In this document: positions 1 to 7,834 of the stretch, piece by piece
Numbering within the stretch: position 1 is the first letter of the stretch
Layout of the letters: every line of letters starts with the position of its first letter
From: Arthrobacter_M sp030063245
GTDB lineage: Bacteria; Actinomycetota; Actinomycetes; Actinomycetales; Micrococcaceae
DNA length: 64,000 nucleotides
Assembly: GCF_051131705.1 (NCBI RefSeq)
Contig: NZ_CP180316.1
Location: 3,348,001 to 3,412,000, forward strand
Direction of reading: 5' to 3'
Program-made: the position numbers and the translations under genes
Notes under the pieces: model-generated
Databases searched by the model: none
Told to the model about the DNA's origin: nothing
Seen by the model: the letters and a program-made list of their open reading frames with translations, nothing else

Positions 1-567
1 AGCATCATCAGCACCGTCACTAGCCCCCGAGCCGTCGTCATCTCCGCCTCCATCCCGCGTGACCAGCCCGGCGCGGACGAGATCAGCCTGGGTCTGTTCC
101 TCCGCCACGGCCCCAAGGATGTAATGGGTCACCGCTCTGGCAGCCCACCCAGCCTGCGGCTCCCCGAGGCCTGCGGTGGCCAGCAGCCGGCGCAACGTAA
201 TGACCGGGCCCAGCGCCTGGGGGTCCAGCGCCTGGGCAAGGGACACCACCTCGGCCCCGTCCCGAACCTGCAGCAGCGCCCGGCGGATCTCCAGCGCCAG
301 CCGCCGGATCGAGCCCGCACTGGCGCCCGGACCTGCCGCGCCGCCGTCGCCCGCTACGTCATCGGCTGCCGCACCGCCGTCTACGTTCTCCAGAATCCGC
401 TCGGCCAGGACACCCAACAGCTCCTGCTTATTTTTCACATGCCAATACAGGGCCCCCGGCTGCACGCCGAGATCCCGGGCCAGCCGCCGCATGGACAGAT
501 CCGCCAGACCATAGTCGCGCAGGATTTTCAGTGCAGTGTCGATAATCTGCTGTCGTGATAGTGACAT
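1..567 (-). CDS. TetR family transcriptional regulator (partial, C-terminus outside window)
   Basis: DNA-binding repressor of the TetR family. The first 50 residues form the usual helix-turn-helix (a Q-Q-I-I-D-T-A start, then D-L-S-M-R-R-L-A-R-D-L-G-V and A-L-Y-W-H-V-K-N-K-Q-E-L). The rest looks like the TetR_C ligand domain, with an Ala/Gly/Asp-rich stretch near residues 90-105 and an acidic, low-complexity tail. The start is the ATG at 567. The frame stays open for 189 codons to base 1, so the end is missing. It is divergent from the DNA ligase gene. The ligand is unknown. Confidence 0.85.
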   Translation of the reverse strand, partial: MSLSRQQIIDTALKILRDYGLADLSMRRLARDLGVQPGALYWHVKNKQELLGVLAERILENVDGGAAADDVAGDGGAAGPGASAGSIRRLALEIRRALLQVRDGAEVVSLAQALDPQALGPVITLRRLLATAGLGEPQAGWAARAVTHYILGAVAEEQTQADLVRAGLVTRDGGGDDDGSGASDGADDA

Positions 568-891
568 CCGCATCCTGATCGTTTGTGTACACGTCCCATG
601 GAAGTCCCGGGCCGCAGTCCCTCCATAATGCCGCACGATTGAAGCGCTGCGCGCCCGGGCACTCCCCCATCGCGGTCCTGGCCATCGCTCCCGGCCCGAA
701 TAGCAGGCCGGCGTCGAGCAATGCACCGGCCTTCACCGGAACCGGCAACGCGCAGGGGCCCTCCCTTGCGCGGCCGGACCAACGTCAGGGAAAGTCCGGC
801 ACCCCTGGGAAAGTCCGGCACCCCCAAAGTCCAGCACCCCCAAAGTCCGGCACCCCTACCGCCGCGGCGTCCGCTAAGGCAAGATCGAAGC
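568..891. other. Intergenic region between divergent tetR and ligase genes
   Basis: 324 bases without a convincing gene. It should hold both divergent promoters, but I see no clear hexamer pair. The only distinct structure is the tandem repeat at 790-858. Confidence 0.5.
790..858. repeat. Short tandem repeat, four degenerate 16-19 bp units
   Basis: Four consecutive copies of a unit built on AAAGTCCGGCACCCC, differing by a few bases (one copy reads CCAGC). It lies just upstream of the ligase start at 892. Similar but unrelated tandem duplications occur elsewhere in the window. Confidence 0.85.
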
Positions 892-1944
892 ATGGAACCG
901 TCCGCCGCATCCCCTGTCCAGCCCATGCTCGCCAAGGCTGTGGACGCCGTGCCGGATCCGGACAGCGTCCTGGGCGGACTCAGCTACGAGCCGAAATGGG
1001 ATGGCTTCCGTGGCATCGTCTACTTTGACGGATCGAAGGTGGAGATCGGCAGCCGCGGGTCGAAGATGCTGACCCGCTATTTTCCCGAACTGGAGAGTGC
1101 CTTCGCCCGGCTTTTGCCCGGCCCATGCGTGCTCGACGGCGAGATCGTGGTCCGCAGCGGAGAACCGGGCCGCGAACGCCTGGATTGGGAAGCCTTGTCG
1201 CAGCGCATCCACCCGGCCACCAGCCGAGTCCGCAAGCTCGCCGAAGAGACCCCGGCAATGTTCGTCGCCTTTGACCTCCTGGCGCAGGGCAAGGACAGCC
1301 TCCTTGACACCCCCTTCGGAGAACGGCGCGCGGCGCTTGAAGCACTGGCCGGAGACCTCGGCGCCCCGATCCACCTGACCCGGACCAGCACAGACGTTGC
1401 GCTTGCCCGCCACTGGCTCGTCGAGTTCGAGGGCGCGGGGCTCGACGGCGTCGTCGCCAAGCCGCTTGCCGCCGCCTACGCGCCCGGCAAGCGCCTGATG
1501 CTCAAAACCAAGCACCACAGAACGGCGGACGTGGTGCTCCTCGGTTACCGCGTCCACAAAAGCGGCAGCGGGGTCGGCTCACTCCTGCTGGGCCTCTACG
1601 ACGGCGACGGCGAACTGCGGAATATCGGGGGCGCGTCCGCGTTCAGCGATGCCCGCCGGCTGGAACTGATCGATGAGCTCGCCCCGCTCGTCCTCAAGGA
1701 CGACGACGGCGCCGTCGTCACCGGCGAGACGGAACGCAGCCGCTTCTCCGCGGGCAAGGACATCTCTTACGTGCGCCTGCGGCCCGACCGGGTGGTTGAG
1801 GTGCGCTACGACCAGATGGAGGGCGCACGATTCCGGCACACCGTGCAGTTTTTCCGCTGGCGCCCCGACCGGGAGGCACGGTCATGCACCTTCGAGCAGC
1901 TGGAGCGGCCCATTGCCTATGACCTGAACCGGGTGCTCGCCTGA
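892..1944 (+). CDS. ATP-dependent DNA ligase (LigD/LigC type)
   Basis: Seals DNA nicks using ATP, probably in non-homologous end joining. The 350-residue product has ligase motif I E-P-K-W-D-G-F-R, with K35 the lysine that becomes adenylated, followed by the nucleotidyltransferase core and a C-terminal OB-fold region. The size fits a stand-alone ligase domain of LigD or LigC, without polymerase or nuclease domains. The frame is open upstream to 721, but the region before 892 is repeat sequence and family similarity starts at M-E-P-S. It converges on the LigD-type polymerase gene, 47 bases away. No Ku gene is in the window. Confidence 0.9.
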   Translation: MEPSAASPVQPMLAKAVDAVPDPDSVLGGLSYEPKWDGFRGIVYFDGSKVEIGSRGSKMLTRYFPELESAFARLLPGPCVLDGEIVVRSGEPGRERLDWEALSQRIHPATSRVRKLAEETPAMFVAFDLLAQGKDSLLDTPFGERRAALEALAGDLGAPIHLTRTSTDVALARHWLVEFEGAGLDGVVAKPLAAAYAPGKRLMLKTKHHRTADVVLLGYRVHKSGSGVGSLLLGLYDGDGELRNIGGASAFSDARRLELIDELAPLVLKDDDGAVVTGETERSRFSAGKDISYVRLRPDRVVEVRYDQMEGARFRHTVQFFRWRPDREARSCTFEQLERPIAYDLNRVLA

Positions 1945-1991
1945 CGGCCAGATGCTCGCCTGACGACCCGATGAGGTTTCCTGCTGCGGCG

Positions 1992-3026
1992 CTACGTAGC
2001 CGCCGGGTCCGGCTTGCGGGCGCGGCTGGGCTGCACCCGCGGCGGCTCCCCTGGCATTTTCGGGTAATCAGGCGGGAAAGGCAGCTCGCCCAATCCGGCC
2101 TCCACGTCCCGCTTCCACCAGCCGAGCAGCTCCCCGATTGTCCCGGGCGTCGCATGCATGTCGGCCCACGGGTCGCCGACCGTTTTAAGCCGCTCCGGCA
2201 CGGTGGCAAGCGTGTAGTTCCGCGGATCCGCGTTCTCCAGCTCGTCCCACGCCAGCGGACAGGAGACTGGCGCGTGCGCCAGGGCACGCGGGCTGTAGGC
2301 GCCTGCAATCGTCCGGTCGCGGTTCGCCTGATTGAAATCAACGAAAACCCGACGGCCGCGCTCTTCCTTCCACCACGCCGTCGTGACCTTCTGGGGCATG
2401 CGGCGCTCAAGTTCACGGGACGCCGCGATCACGGCGTGACGCACATCCAGGAATTCGTGTACCGGTTCGATCGCGGCGAACACGTGCAGGCCGCGGTTTC
2501 CGGAGGTCTTGATAAAGGCGGTGAGGCCAGCCTCCGCCAGCACGGACCTCAGCTCCAGTGCAACCGGGACCGCATCGGCAAAGTCCGTGCCCGGCTGCGG
2601 GTCCAGGTCAATGCGCAGCTGATCCGGATTGTCCGAATTGCCGGCGCGGGAAGCCCACGGATGGAACACCACGGTGTTCATCTGTACCGCCCATACGGCA
2701 GCCGCCGGCTCATCGATGACCAGCTGCGGATGGGACCGAGCGCTCGGATAGACGACCATCACCGACCGGACGAACTCCGGTGCGCCCTTAGGCGGGTTCT
2801 TCGAAAAGAACTGCTCGCCGTCGATCCCGTCCGGAAACCGCTGCAGGGAGACCGGCCGGTCTCCATTGGCGGCGACGAAGGCCTCCCCCACCGCCACGAT
2901 GTACCGGGCAAGGTCCAGCTTCGAGATCCCTGGCTCCGGCCAGAGGATCCTCCCAGGGCTGGAGATCCGCACCTCGCGTTCCCCATGCGGTCCGCCGACG
3001 GGAAGTATTACTGCTTCGCTTGCCAT
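1992..3026 (-). CDS. LigD-type polymerase/primase domain protein (NHEJ)
   Basis: Stand-alone polymerase domain of the LigD type (archaeo-eukaryotic primase fold), which fills in DNA ends during non-homologous end joining and may add ribonucleotides. The 344-residue protein contains R-I-D-L-D-P, giving the metal-binding pair D140/D142, and a third acidic residue in V-F-V-D-F-N-Q near residue 232. Mycobacterial LigD fuses this domain to ligase and nuclease; here it is separate and tail-to-tail with the ligase at 892-1944. The ATG at 3026 has only a weak ribosome site. The C-terminus is Arg/Pro-rich. Confidence 0.9.
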   Translation of the reverse strand: MASEAVILPVGGPHGEREVRISSPGRILWPEPGISKLDLARYIVAVGEAFVAANGDRPVSLQRFPDGIDGEQFFSKNPPKGAPEFVRSVMVVYPSARSHPQLVIDEPAAAVWAVQMNTVVFHPWASRAGNSDNPDQLRIDLDPQPGTDFADAVPVALELRSVLAEAGLTAFIKTSGNRGLHVFAAIEPVHEFLDVRHAVIAASRELERRMPQKVTTAWWKEERGRRVFVDFNQANRDRTIAGAYSPRALAHAPVSCPLAWDELENADPRNYTLATVPERLKTVGDPWADMHATPGTIGELLGWWKRDVEAGLGELPFPPDYPKMPGEPPRVQPSRARKPDPAAT

Positions 3027-3097
3027 AGGAACAACCTACTCAAGGAAGGCCGCCGCGTCATGTGTTTCCGTTCGGCACCGAGAACTCAGGACCGTTC

Positions 3098-3154
3098 GTG
3101 ACAACGGGGCCGAGCCGTGACGACGGGGCGGAGCCGTGACGACGGGGCGGAGCA
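3098..3154. repeat. Three tandem 19-bp repeats
   Basis: Three direct copies of a 19-base unit (GTGACGACGGGGCGGAGCC; the first copy has two changes) between the polymerase gene and the SRPBCC remnant. No gene is seen in 3027-3291. Confidence 0.9.
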
Positions 3155-3270
3155 GCACCGTCATCACGGTCCCGCCCCGTTGTCAGCGCGACGCGGCAGG
3201 AAACCAGCTGATTCCTCAGGGTCGTCACGCGGTTTAGGCGCACTGCAGCCCGTCGGACGTACAGCCCATG

Positions 3271-3321
3271 CAGCTCATCCCGCCAGGCAGCTCATCCCGC
3301 CAGGCAGCTCATCCCGCCAGG
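3271..3321. repeat. Three tandem 17-bp repeats
   Basis: Three exact copies of CAGCTCATCCCGCCAGG. They run over the end of the SRPBCC remnant and are read there as part of its C-terminal tail, so they probably arose by duplication at the gene's 3' end. Confidence 0.95.
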
Positions 3322-3686
3322 CAGCGCCGGCTGCCCTGGCGTCGGCGCCGGACCGACCAGGTGAACGGTCAGCCCCACCACCGAGCCGAAAGCATTGCGA
3401 CCGAAGAAGCGGTACATGGATTCCGTGGTCCGCAGTCCGATGAAGTTCGGGTCCAGGTAGTGAACCTCCGTATCAAAGGGCGCCAACCCGCAGACGGATA
3501 CGCTATCTGCGTGACGCGGCGGATCCCACGCCGTGACCTCACCCCGCTCGATCCGGCGCCCCCGGGTTTCGGCTCGATGTCCATCGGCCACAGCCAGCCG
3601 GCGTTGCCGGTCGTGACCTCATCGAACACCTGCTGCGGCGCCCCGCCAATGTCGGTTTCGGAGACGATCTCAAAGTCCTTACCCAC
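3292..3686 (-). pseudogene. SRPBCC (AHSA1-like) domain protein, frameshifted and shortened
   Basis: Remnant of a START/SRPBCC-fold protein of the kind usually paired with an ArsR regulator. It starts well, with GTG at 3686 and a GAGGAG ribosome site, and reads F-E-I-V-S-E-T-D-I and W-L-W-P-M-D-I-E-P. Near 3542-3545, in a run of four C on the plus strand, the frame shifts by one base; the family sequence resumes as V-T-A-W-D-P-P and then Y-R-F-F-G-R-N-A-F-G. The distance between these blocks is shorter than I would expect for the family, so an internal deletion is likely too. It begins 15 bases after the ArsR remnant. Confidence 0.75.
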
Positions 3687-3701
3687 GGTTCTGCTCCTCG
3701 A

Positions 3702-4173
3702 TCAGGCCGGCGTTTCTGCCGGCTGCCTGTGGTGATGAAGCCGGATAGCGGGCAGCGGTAACGCTTGGATGAAGGGCGCGCTGGCGAACCGGGCCTCGCC
3801 GTCCATGACAAGGTGGCAAGCGGCTTTGGGCCGCCGCCGCTCCGGTCATCAGGGTCCCGACATCGACCACCGGCCGGGCCTCGACCGCCAGCACCCAGCG
3901 GGCGGAAAGCCGGTCTGGGGACAGCCCGGGCTCCGCCTGGACCGCCGCCAGCGCCGCGGGTGAAATGACGAACGACGACGCCATCCCCCGCACGATGCGC
4001 TCGCTCACGTTGCCCTTGCGGCGCTCTTGGATCAGTTCCACCAGCCCGTGCCGCTCCAGCGCCTTGAGGTGGTAGTTCACCTTCAGTGAGCCCAGACGGT
4101 TGGGCCGCAGGAATTCGCGCTCGTGGTGATCATCCGTCGCGCCGAGCTCGGAGGCAGCCCAGCGGGGTGCCAC
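3702..4173 (-). pseudogene. ArsR family regulator, N-terminally truncated and frameshifted
   Basis: The readable core contains K-V-N-Y-H-L-K-A-L-E-R-H-G-L-V-E and E-R-R-K-G-N-V-S-E-R, the winged helix of an ArsR regulator, then F-V-I-S-P-A-A-L and a ligand region. The first helices of the DNA-binding domain are missing. Near the end the frame breaks, and M-D-G-E-A-R-F-A-S-A continues in another frame to a stop at 3702. It probably controlled the adjacent SRPBCC gene, and both have decayed. Confidence 0.7.
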
Positions 4174-4194
4174 CTTATGGTCAGTCCAGGAACA

Positions 4195-4536
4195 TCATTC
4201 CTGGAACGGCCGAACCTCGGTTGGAAGGCCGGTCACGCGGGTGGCCCTGCGGCCCCATTCGAGGGCGGCGTCAAGATCTGATGCGGTGATGATCCAGAAA
4301 CCGCCCAGGTGCTCCTTACCCTCGGCGAAGGGGCCGTCGGTGGTGAGCACCTCCCCATCCTGGAGCCGCAGCACGGTGGAGGTGTTCGCCGGGTAGAGGC
4401 CCCCGGTGAATACCCAGGCTCCGGCATCCTTGATCTCCTGGTTGAGGACGTCGATGTCCTGCATCACTTTCTCCAGAAAATCCGGCGGCGGGATCTCCCC
4501 ATCGGGCTGATACATACTGAGCAGATACTGGGTCAT
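4195..4536 (-). CDS. YCII/DGPF-domain protein
   Basis: 113-residue protein of the YCII-related (DGPF) family, named for the motif seen here as T-D-G-P-F-A-E-G-K-E. The family has a ferredoxin-like fold and is often encoded beside ECF sigma factors; its biochemical role is not established. The start at 4536 follows AAGGAGGAACACGG. No sigma-factor gene follows: the sequence runs straight into the ArsR remnant. It looks intact. Confidence 0.9.
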   Translation of the reverse strand: MTQYLLSMYQPDGEIPPPDFLEKVMQDIDVLNQEIKDAGAWVFTGGLYPANTSTVLRLQDGEVLTTDGPFAEGKEHLGGFWIITASDLDAALEWGRRATRVTGLPTEVRPFQE

Positions 4537-4707
4537 TCCGTGTTCCTCCTTATGGTTGACGCCAACCTTTTGCCGGCGTCCCAACGGTCATAAGAACGGC
4601 CTACGCCCGCGAGGACAACCGCGCCACAAAAGAGGCGGAATTTTCGGTCGTCACGGATGCTGCAGAACTCAACCTATTCACAGCCTACGAACGAAGCAAT
4701 TGACTGA

Positions 4708-5051
4708 CTAGTAAGCAACGTAAGCCGAGGGCAATGGCACTAGGATGACCACGCAAAGCAGGGTCTCGCGGGCCAGCTCGAAATCGGGCCGGATGCCTTC
4801 GATGAGCTCACAGTCGTGGAGCTTGCCGGGTTCGTCCGCTCGTTCTAGAGACGTTCGAAATTGCCTCCCCTCCTGGGGAGGAAACGGAACCTCGACACCC
4901 AGCTGCGTCCCGGCAGCAATGGCGAGCGCAGCTGGCGACGGCACTTCATGTCTTCCTGGAAAAGTGGACAGTCGGTCGATTTTGCCTGCGGTAACGAGAG
5001 ATATATATCGTGTGTATTCCAATGCGCGGAAGAATGCGATGGAAGGCAATC
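4708..5051 (-). CDS. Hypothetical protein, doubtful
   Basis: About 114 codons from a possible TTG at 5051 or close by. The C-terminal half reads like real protein (P-G-R-H-E-V-P-S-P-A-A-L-A-I-A-A-G, then G-I-R-P-D-F-E-L-A-R-E-T-L and L-V-P-L-P-S-A-Y-V), but I do not recognise the family. There is no good ribosome site. It may be the end of a truncated gene. The codon third-position pattern is only moderately GC-biased. Confidence 0.3.
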
Positions 5052-5572
5052 CAAAGTAAGGGTCGCGGCGCTTCTCCTTCTTCGGGACACCGCCGGTTCC
5101 CGTCGTTATGCTGCTTAGACCGGTACCGCCGCAGTGAGCGAGATCCTTTTACGCGACATCCCCACGACGGGCGGTTGCCTCGAATATGGGGACTACGTCG
5201 ACAAGGTGGGGGGCTCGTTTGAGAAGCTGCAGGCGGCTCCGGTTAGCCTCATTTCTGGGGCACATTGCCTAGCGATCGAGTAGCAGGGAGCGACTTTGAG
5301 TTCATAGCCGGAAGTGGCACGGCTTGTGCTGCGGGCGAAGCAGTTGATTGGCTCATTGATTTCTGCGCCGCTGAACATCGAGATCATGCCTCGAAAGTAG
5401 CAAAACGGGACCGGTCAGGGCGGCAAGTGCGCGGCGCCGTCGGGCCTGGACCTTTGCCGGCGGCCCGCTACGCACGCCGGTCTTGCGCCGGTGATAACGT
5501 GTCGGATATGTGCGTCGAAGTTGCCTGTTTTGGCCGCCCCACCCATTGATGAAGGAAGGCTTGTCTGCTCTC
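5052..5572. other. Intergenic region upstream of trkH
   Basis: About 520 bases with no convincing gene. Short open frames occur on both strands but lack ribosome sites and recognisable domains. I looked for a c-di-AMP (ydaO-type) riboswitch because of the potassium genes downstream and saw none. Confidence 0.5.
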
Positions 5573-6961
5573 ATGGGGAATTTCTCCTCTGCGTGGAAGG
5601 GATTGCTCCTCGGCTTCCGAACCTTTCTGCGTTGGCTTGCCCCGAAACATCCGGCCCAGGTGATTGTGGCAGGCTTTGTGGGCGCGATCGCTGCCGGAAC
5701 GTTTTTACTGATGCTGCCGGTGGCGAAGCAGGGCCCGGGCGGGGCCTCCCTGCTGGAATCATTGTTCACCGCTACCTCCTCCGTTTGTGTTACAGGGCTG
5801 ATCGTTGTGGACACGCCGGTATTCTGGACTCCGTTCGGCCAGACAATCATTATGGTTTTGATTCAAATCGGCGGTTTTGGTGTCATGTCGTTCGGCACCG
5901 TGCTCGGGGTTCTGGTGGCCCGAAGGCTGGGCCTGCGGTCCAGGCTATCGGCCGCTGCGGAGACCAAAAGCACGGGCATCGGAGATGTGCGCCTTGTCCT
6001 GTTGGGGGTCCTGAAAATCAGCCTCGGCACGGAGGCCGTCCTGACACTGGTACTGACGATACGTTTCATGACCGGATACGGTTACGCGCCCGGCAAAGCA
6101 CTGTGGCTGGGCGTATTCCATTCAGTTTCCTCATTCAACAACGCCGGATTCGCCCTGTTTTCAGATAACCTGACGGGCTTCGTGGCCGACCCATGGATAT
6201 GCCTTCCCATTGCCGTCGCGGTCATCATCGGTGGACTCGGATTCCCGGTGCTCTTTGAATTGCGCCGCCAGTACCGCCGTCCGGTGCTGTGGAGCATGAA
6301 CACCAAACTCGTCCTGAGCGGGTCGGTGGTGCTCCTGATCGCAGGAACGGCATTCATTGTGGCCGTGGAATGGATGAACCCTGCCACTTTGGGACACCTG
6401 CAGCCGGGCGAACGGATTCTCGCCGGATTCTTCCAGTCAGCAATCACCCGGACAGCGGGCTTCAACAGCATCGATATAGGCCAGATGCACCCCGTGTCCT
6501 GGATGGGCATGGATATCCTGATGTTCATCGGGGGCGGCCCCGCCGGCACCGCTGGAGGGCTGAAAATAACGACCTTTTCCGTACTGTTTTTCATCCTTTC
6601 CACCGAGGTGCGTAGCGGAACCGCCGTCAACATCTTCGGCAAGCGCCTTTCCCGCGCTGTTCACCGGCAGGCCATCACTGTTGTCCTGCTCGCGATCGCC
6701 CTGGTCGTCGTGTCGACCATGATCCTGATGCTCATCTCCGGCTTCGGGCAGGAGAAGATTCTCTTTGAAGTCGTCTCCGCGTTCGCCACCGTGGGGCTGT
6801 CCACCGGCATCACCGCCGGTCTCCCGCCGGCTGGGCAGGTGATCCTGATCATCCTGATGCTCGTTGGACGCCTCGGGCCCGTCACCCTCGGATCAGCTCT
6901 GGCCCTGCGGCGTCGTCCCATACTCTATGAATTCCCCAAGGAAAGGCCACTCATTGGCTAA
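5573..6961 (+). CDS. TrkH/KtrB family potassium uptake channel
   Basis: Integral membrane subunit of a Trk/Ktr potassium uptake system. The 462-residue protein carries all four selectivity loops of the family: S-V-C-V-T-G-L, F-N-N-A-G-F, T-R-T-A-G-F-N-S and T-V-G-L-S-T-G, each between hydrophobic segments. The ATG at 5573 has GAAGGAAGG upstream, though with 13-base spacing; an in-frame ATG at 5549 has no ribosome site. The stop overlaps the TTG start of the TrkA gene, so the pair is almost certainly co-translated and forms one complex. Confidence 0.93.
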   Translation: MGNFSSAWKGLLLGFRTFLRWLAPKHPAQVIVAGFVGAIAAGTFLLMLPVAKQGPGGASLLESLFTATSSVCVTGLIVVDTPVFWTPFGQTIIMVLIQIGGFGVMSFGTVLGVLVARRLGLRSRLSAAAETKSTGIGDVRLVLLGVLKISLGTEAVLTLVLTIRFMTGYGYAPGKALWLGVFHSVSSFNNAGFALFSDNLTGFVADPWICLPIAVAVIIGGLGFPVLFELRRQYRRPVLWSMNTKLVLSGSVVLLIAGTAFIVAVEWMNPATLGHLQPGERILAGFFQSAITRTAGFNSIDIGQMHPVSWMGMDILMFIGGGPAGTAGGLKITTFSVLFFILSTEVRSGTAVNIFGKRLSRAVHRQAITVVLLAIALVVVSTMILMLISGFGQEKILFEVVSAFATVGLSTGITAGLPPAGQVILIILMLVGRLGPVTLGSALALRRRPILYEFPKERPLIG

Positions 6962-7649
6962 GAACATTTTCTCCACCCGGACCGGCGACCGGATCGCGCA
7001 GGCCAACTCCGTCGCGGTCCTCGGATTGGGCCGCTTCGGGGGTGCCCTCGCGCTGGAATTGGAAGCCCAGGGCACGGAAGTCTTGGGGATCGACGCCGAC
7101 GAGGACACCGTTCAGTCATTCAATGGACGCCTGACGCATGTGGTGCGCGCGGATTCCACGAAAGAGGAAGTGCTGCGCCAGCTCTCCGTCCACGAATTTG
7201 ACCGCGCCGTCGTGGGCATCGGTTCAGACATCGAAGCCAGCATCCTCACCACGTCACGGCTTCTGACCTTTAAGAGACCGCAGATCTGGGCCAAAGCCAT
7301 CAGCGAACCGCACGCGGAAATCCTGGGCCAGCTCGGGGTTGAACACGTCATCCGGCCCGAACACGACATGGGCCGCCGGGTCGCCCATCTGGTCCTGGGA
7401 TCGATCCTGGACTACGTGGAGTTCGAAGACAACTTCGTCATGATCCGAACCCGCCCCCCGGCGGTCGCGACTGACCGACCCCTCGGAGTGCTCCAACTCC
7501 GAGACAAATACGGCATCACCATCGTCGCAGTAAAGCGCTCCGGAAATGCTTGGGAACACACGACGGCCCAGACCATCCTCGACGGTGACGACCAAATCAT
7601 CGTGCAGGGAACCAAACCGCAAGCCGAAACCTTCAGCAAGCTCCCCTGA
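6954..7649 (+). CDS. TrkA/KtrA family potassium uptake regulatory subunit
   Basis: Cytoplasmic gating subunit of the potassium channel encoded just upstream. It has an N-terminal RCK/Rossmann domain with G-L-G-R-F-G at 24-29 and an acidic residue at the end of the second strand (I-D-A-D, D47), which points to NAD(H) or ATP binding. A C-terminal TrkA_C ligand domain occupies roughly the last 80 residues. The start is a TTG at 6954 with AAGGAAAGG seven bases upstream, overlapping the end of the channel gene; the in-frame ATG at 6927 is less well placed. Confidence 0.92.
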   Translation: MAKNIFSTRTGDRIAQANSVAVLGLGRFGGALALELEAQGTEVLGIDADEDTVQSFNGRLTHVVRADSTKEEVLRQLSVHEFDRAVVGIGSDIEASILTTSRLLTFKRPQIWAKAISEPHAEILGQLGVEHVIRPEHDMGRRVAHLVLGSILDYVEFEDNFVMIRTRPPAVATDRPLGVLQLRDKYGITIVAVKRSGNAWEHTTAQTILDGDDQIIVQGTKPQAETFSKLP

Positions 7650-7834
7650 GCGACCGGCGGAATATTCGCGGAAGAGTTCGTTTCAGACGTACTTCAGGAA
7701 TTGAAGATCGATTACGTCCGGCGCGGACCTCGCCGGAGAACGGCGGGTCGCATCCGCGCAGGAATTTCAGAGTGCCCGAGACGACGACTCCTGAGCGCCC
7801 CCGGGGGCAGCTACTGCCACGCTCCTGCCACCGG

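Noticed and set aside
5052..5572. c-di-AMP riboswitch upstream of trkH
   Set aside because: I could not find the conserved core of the ydaO class by eye.
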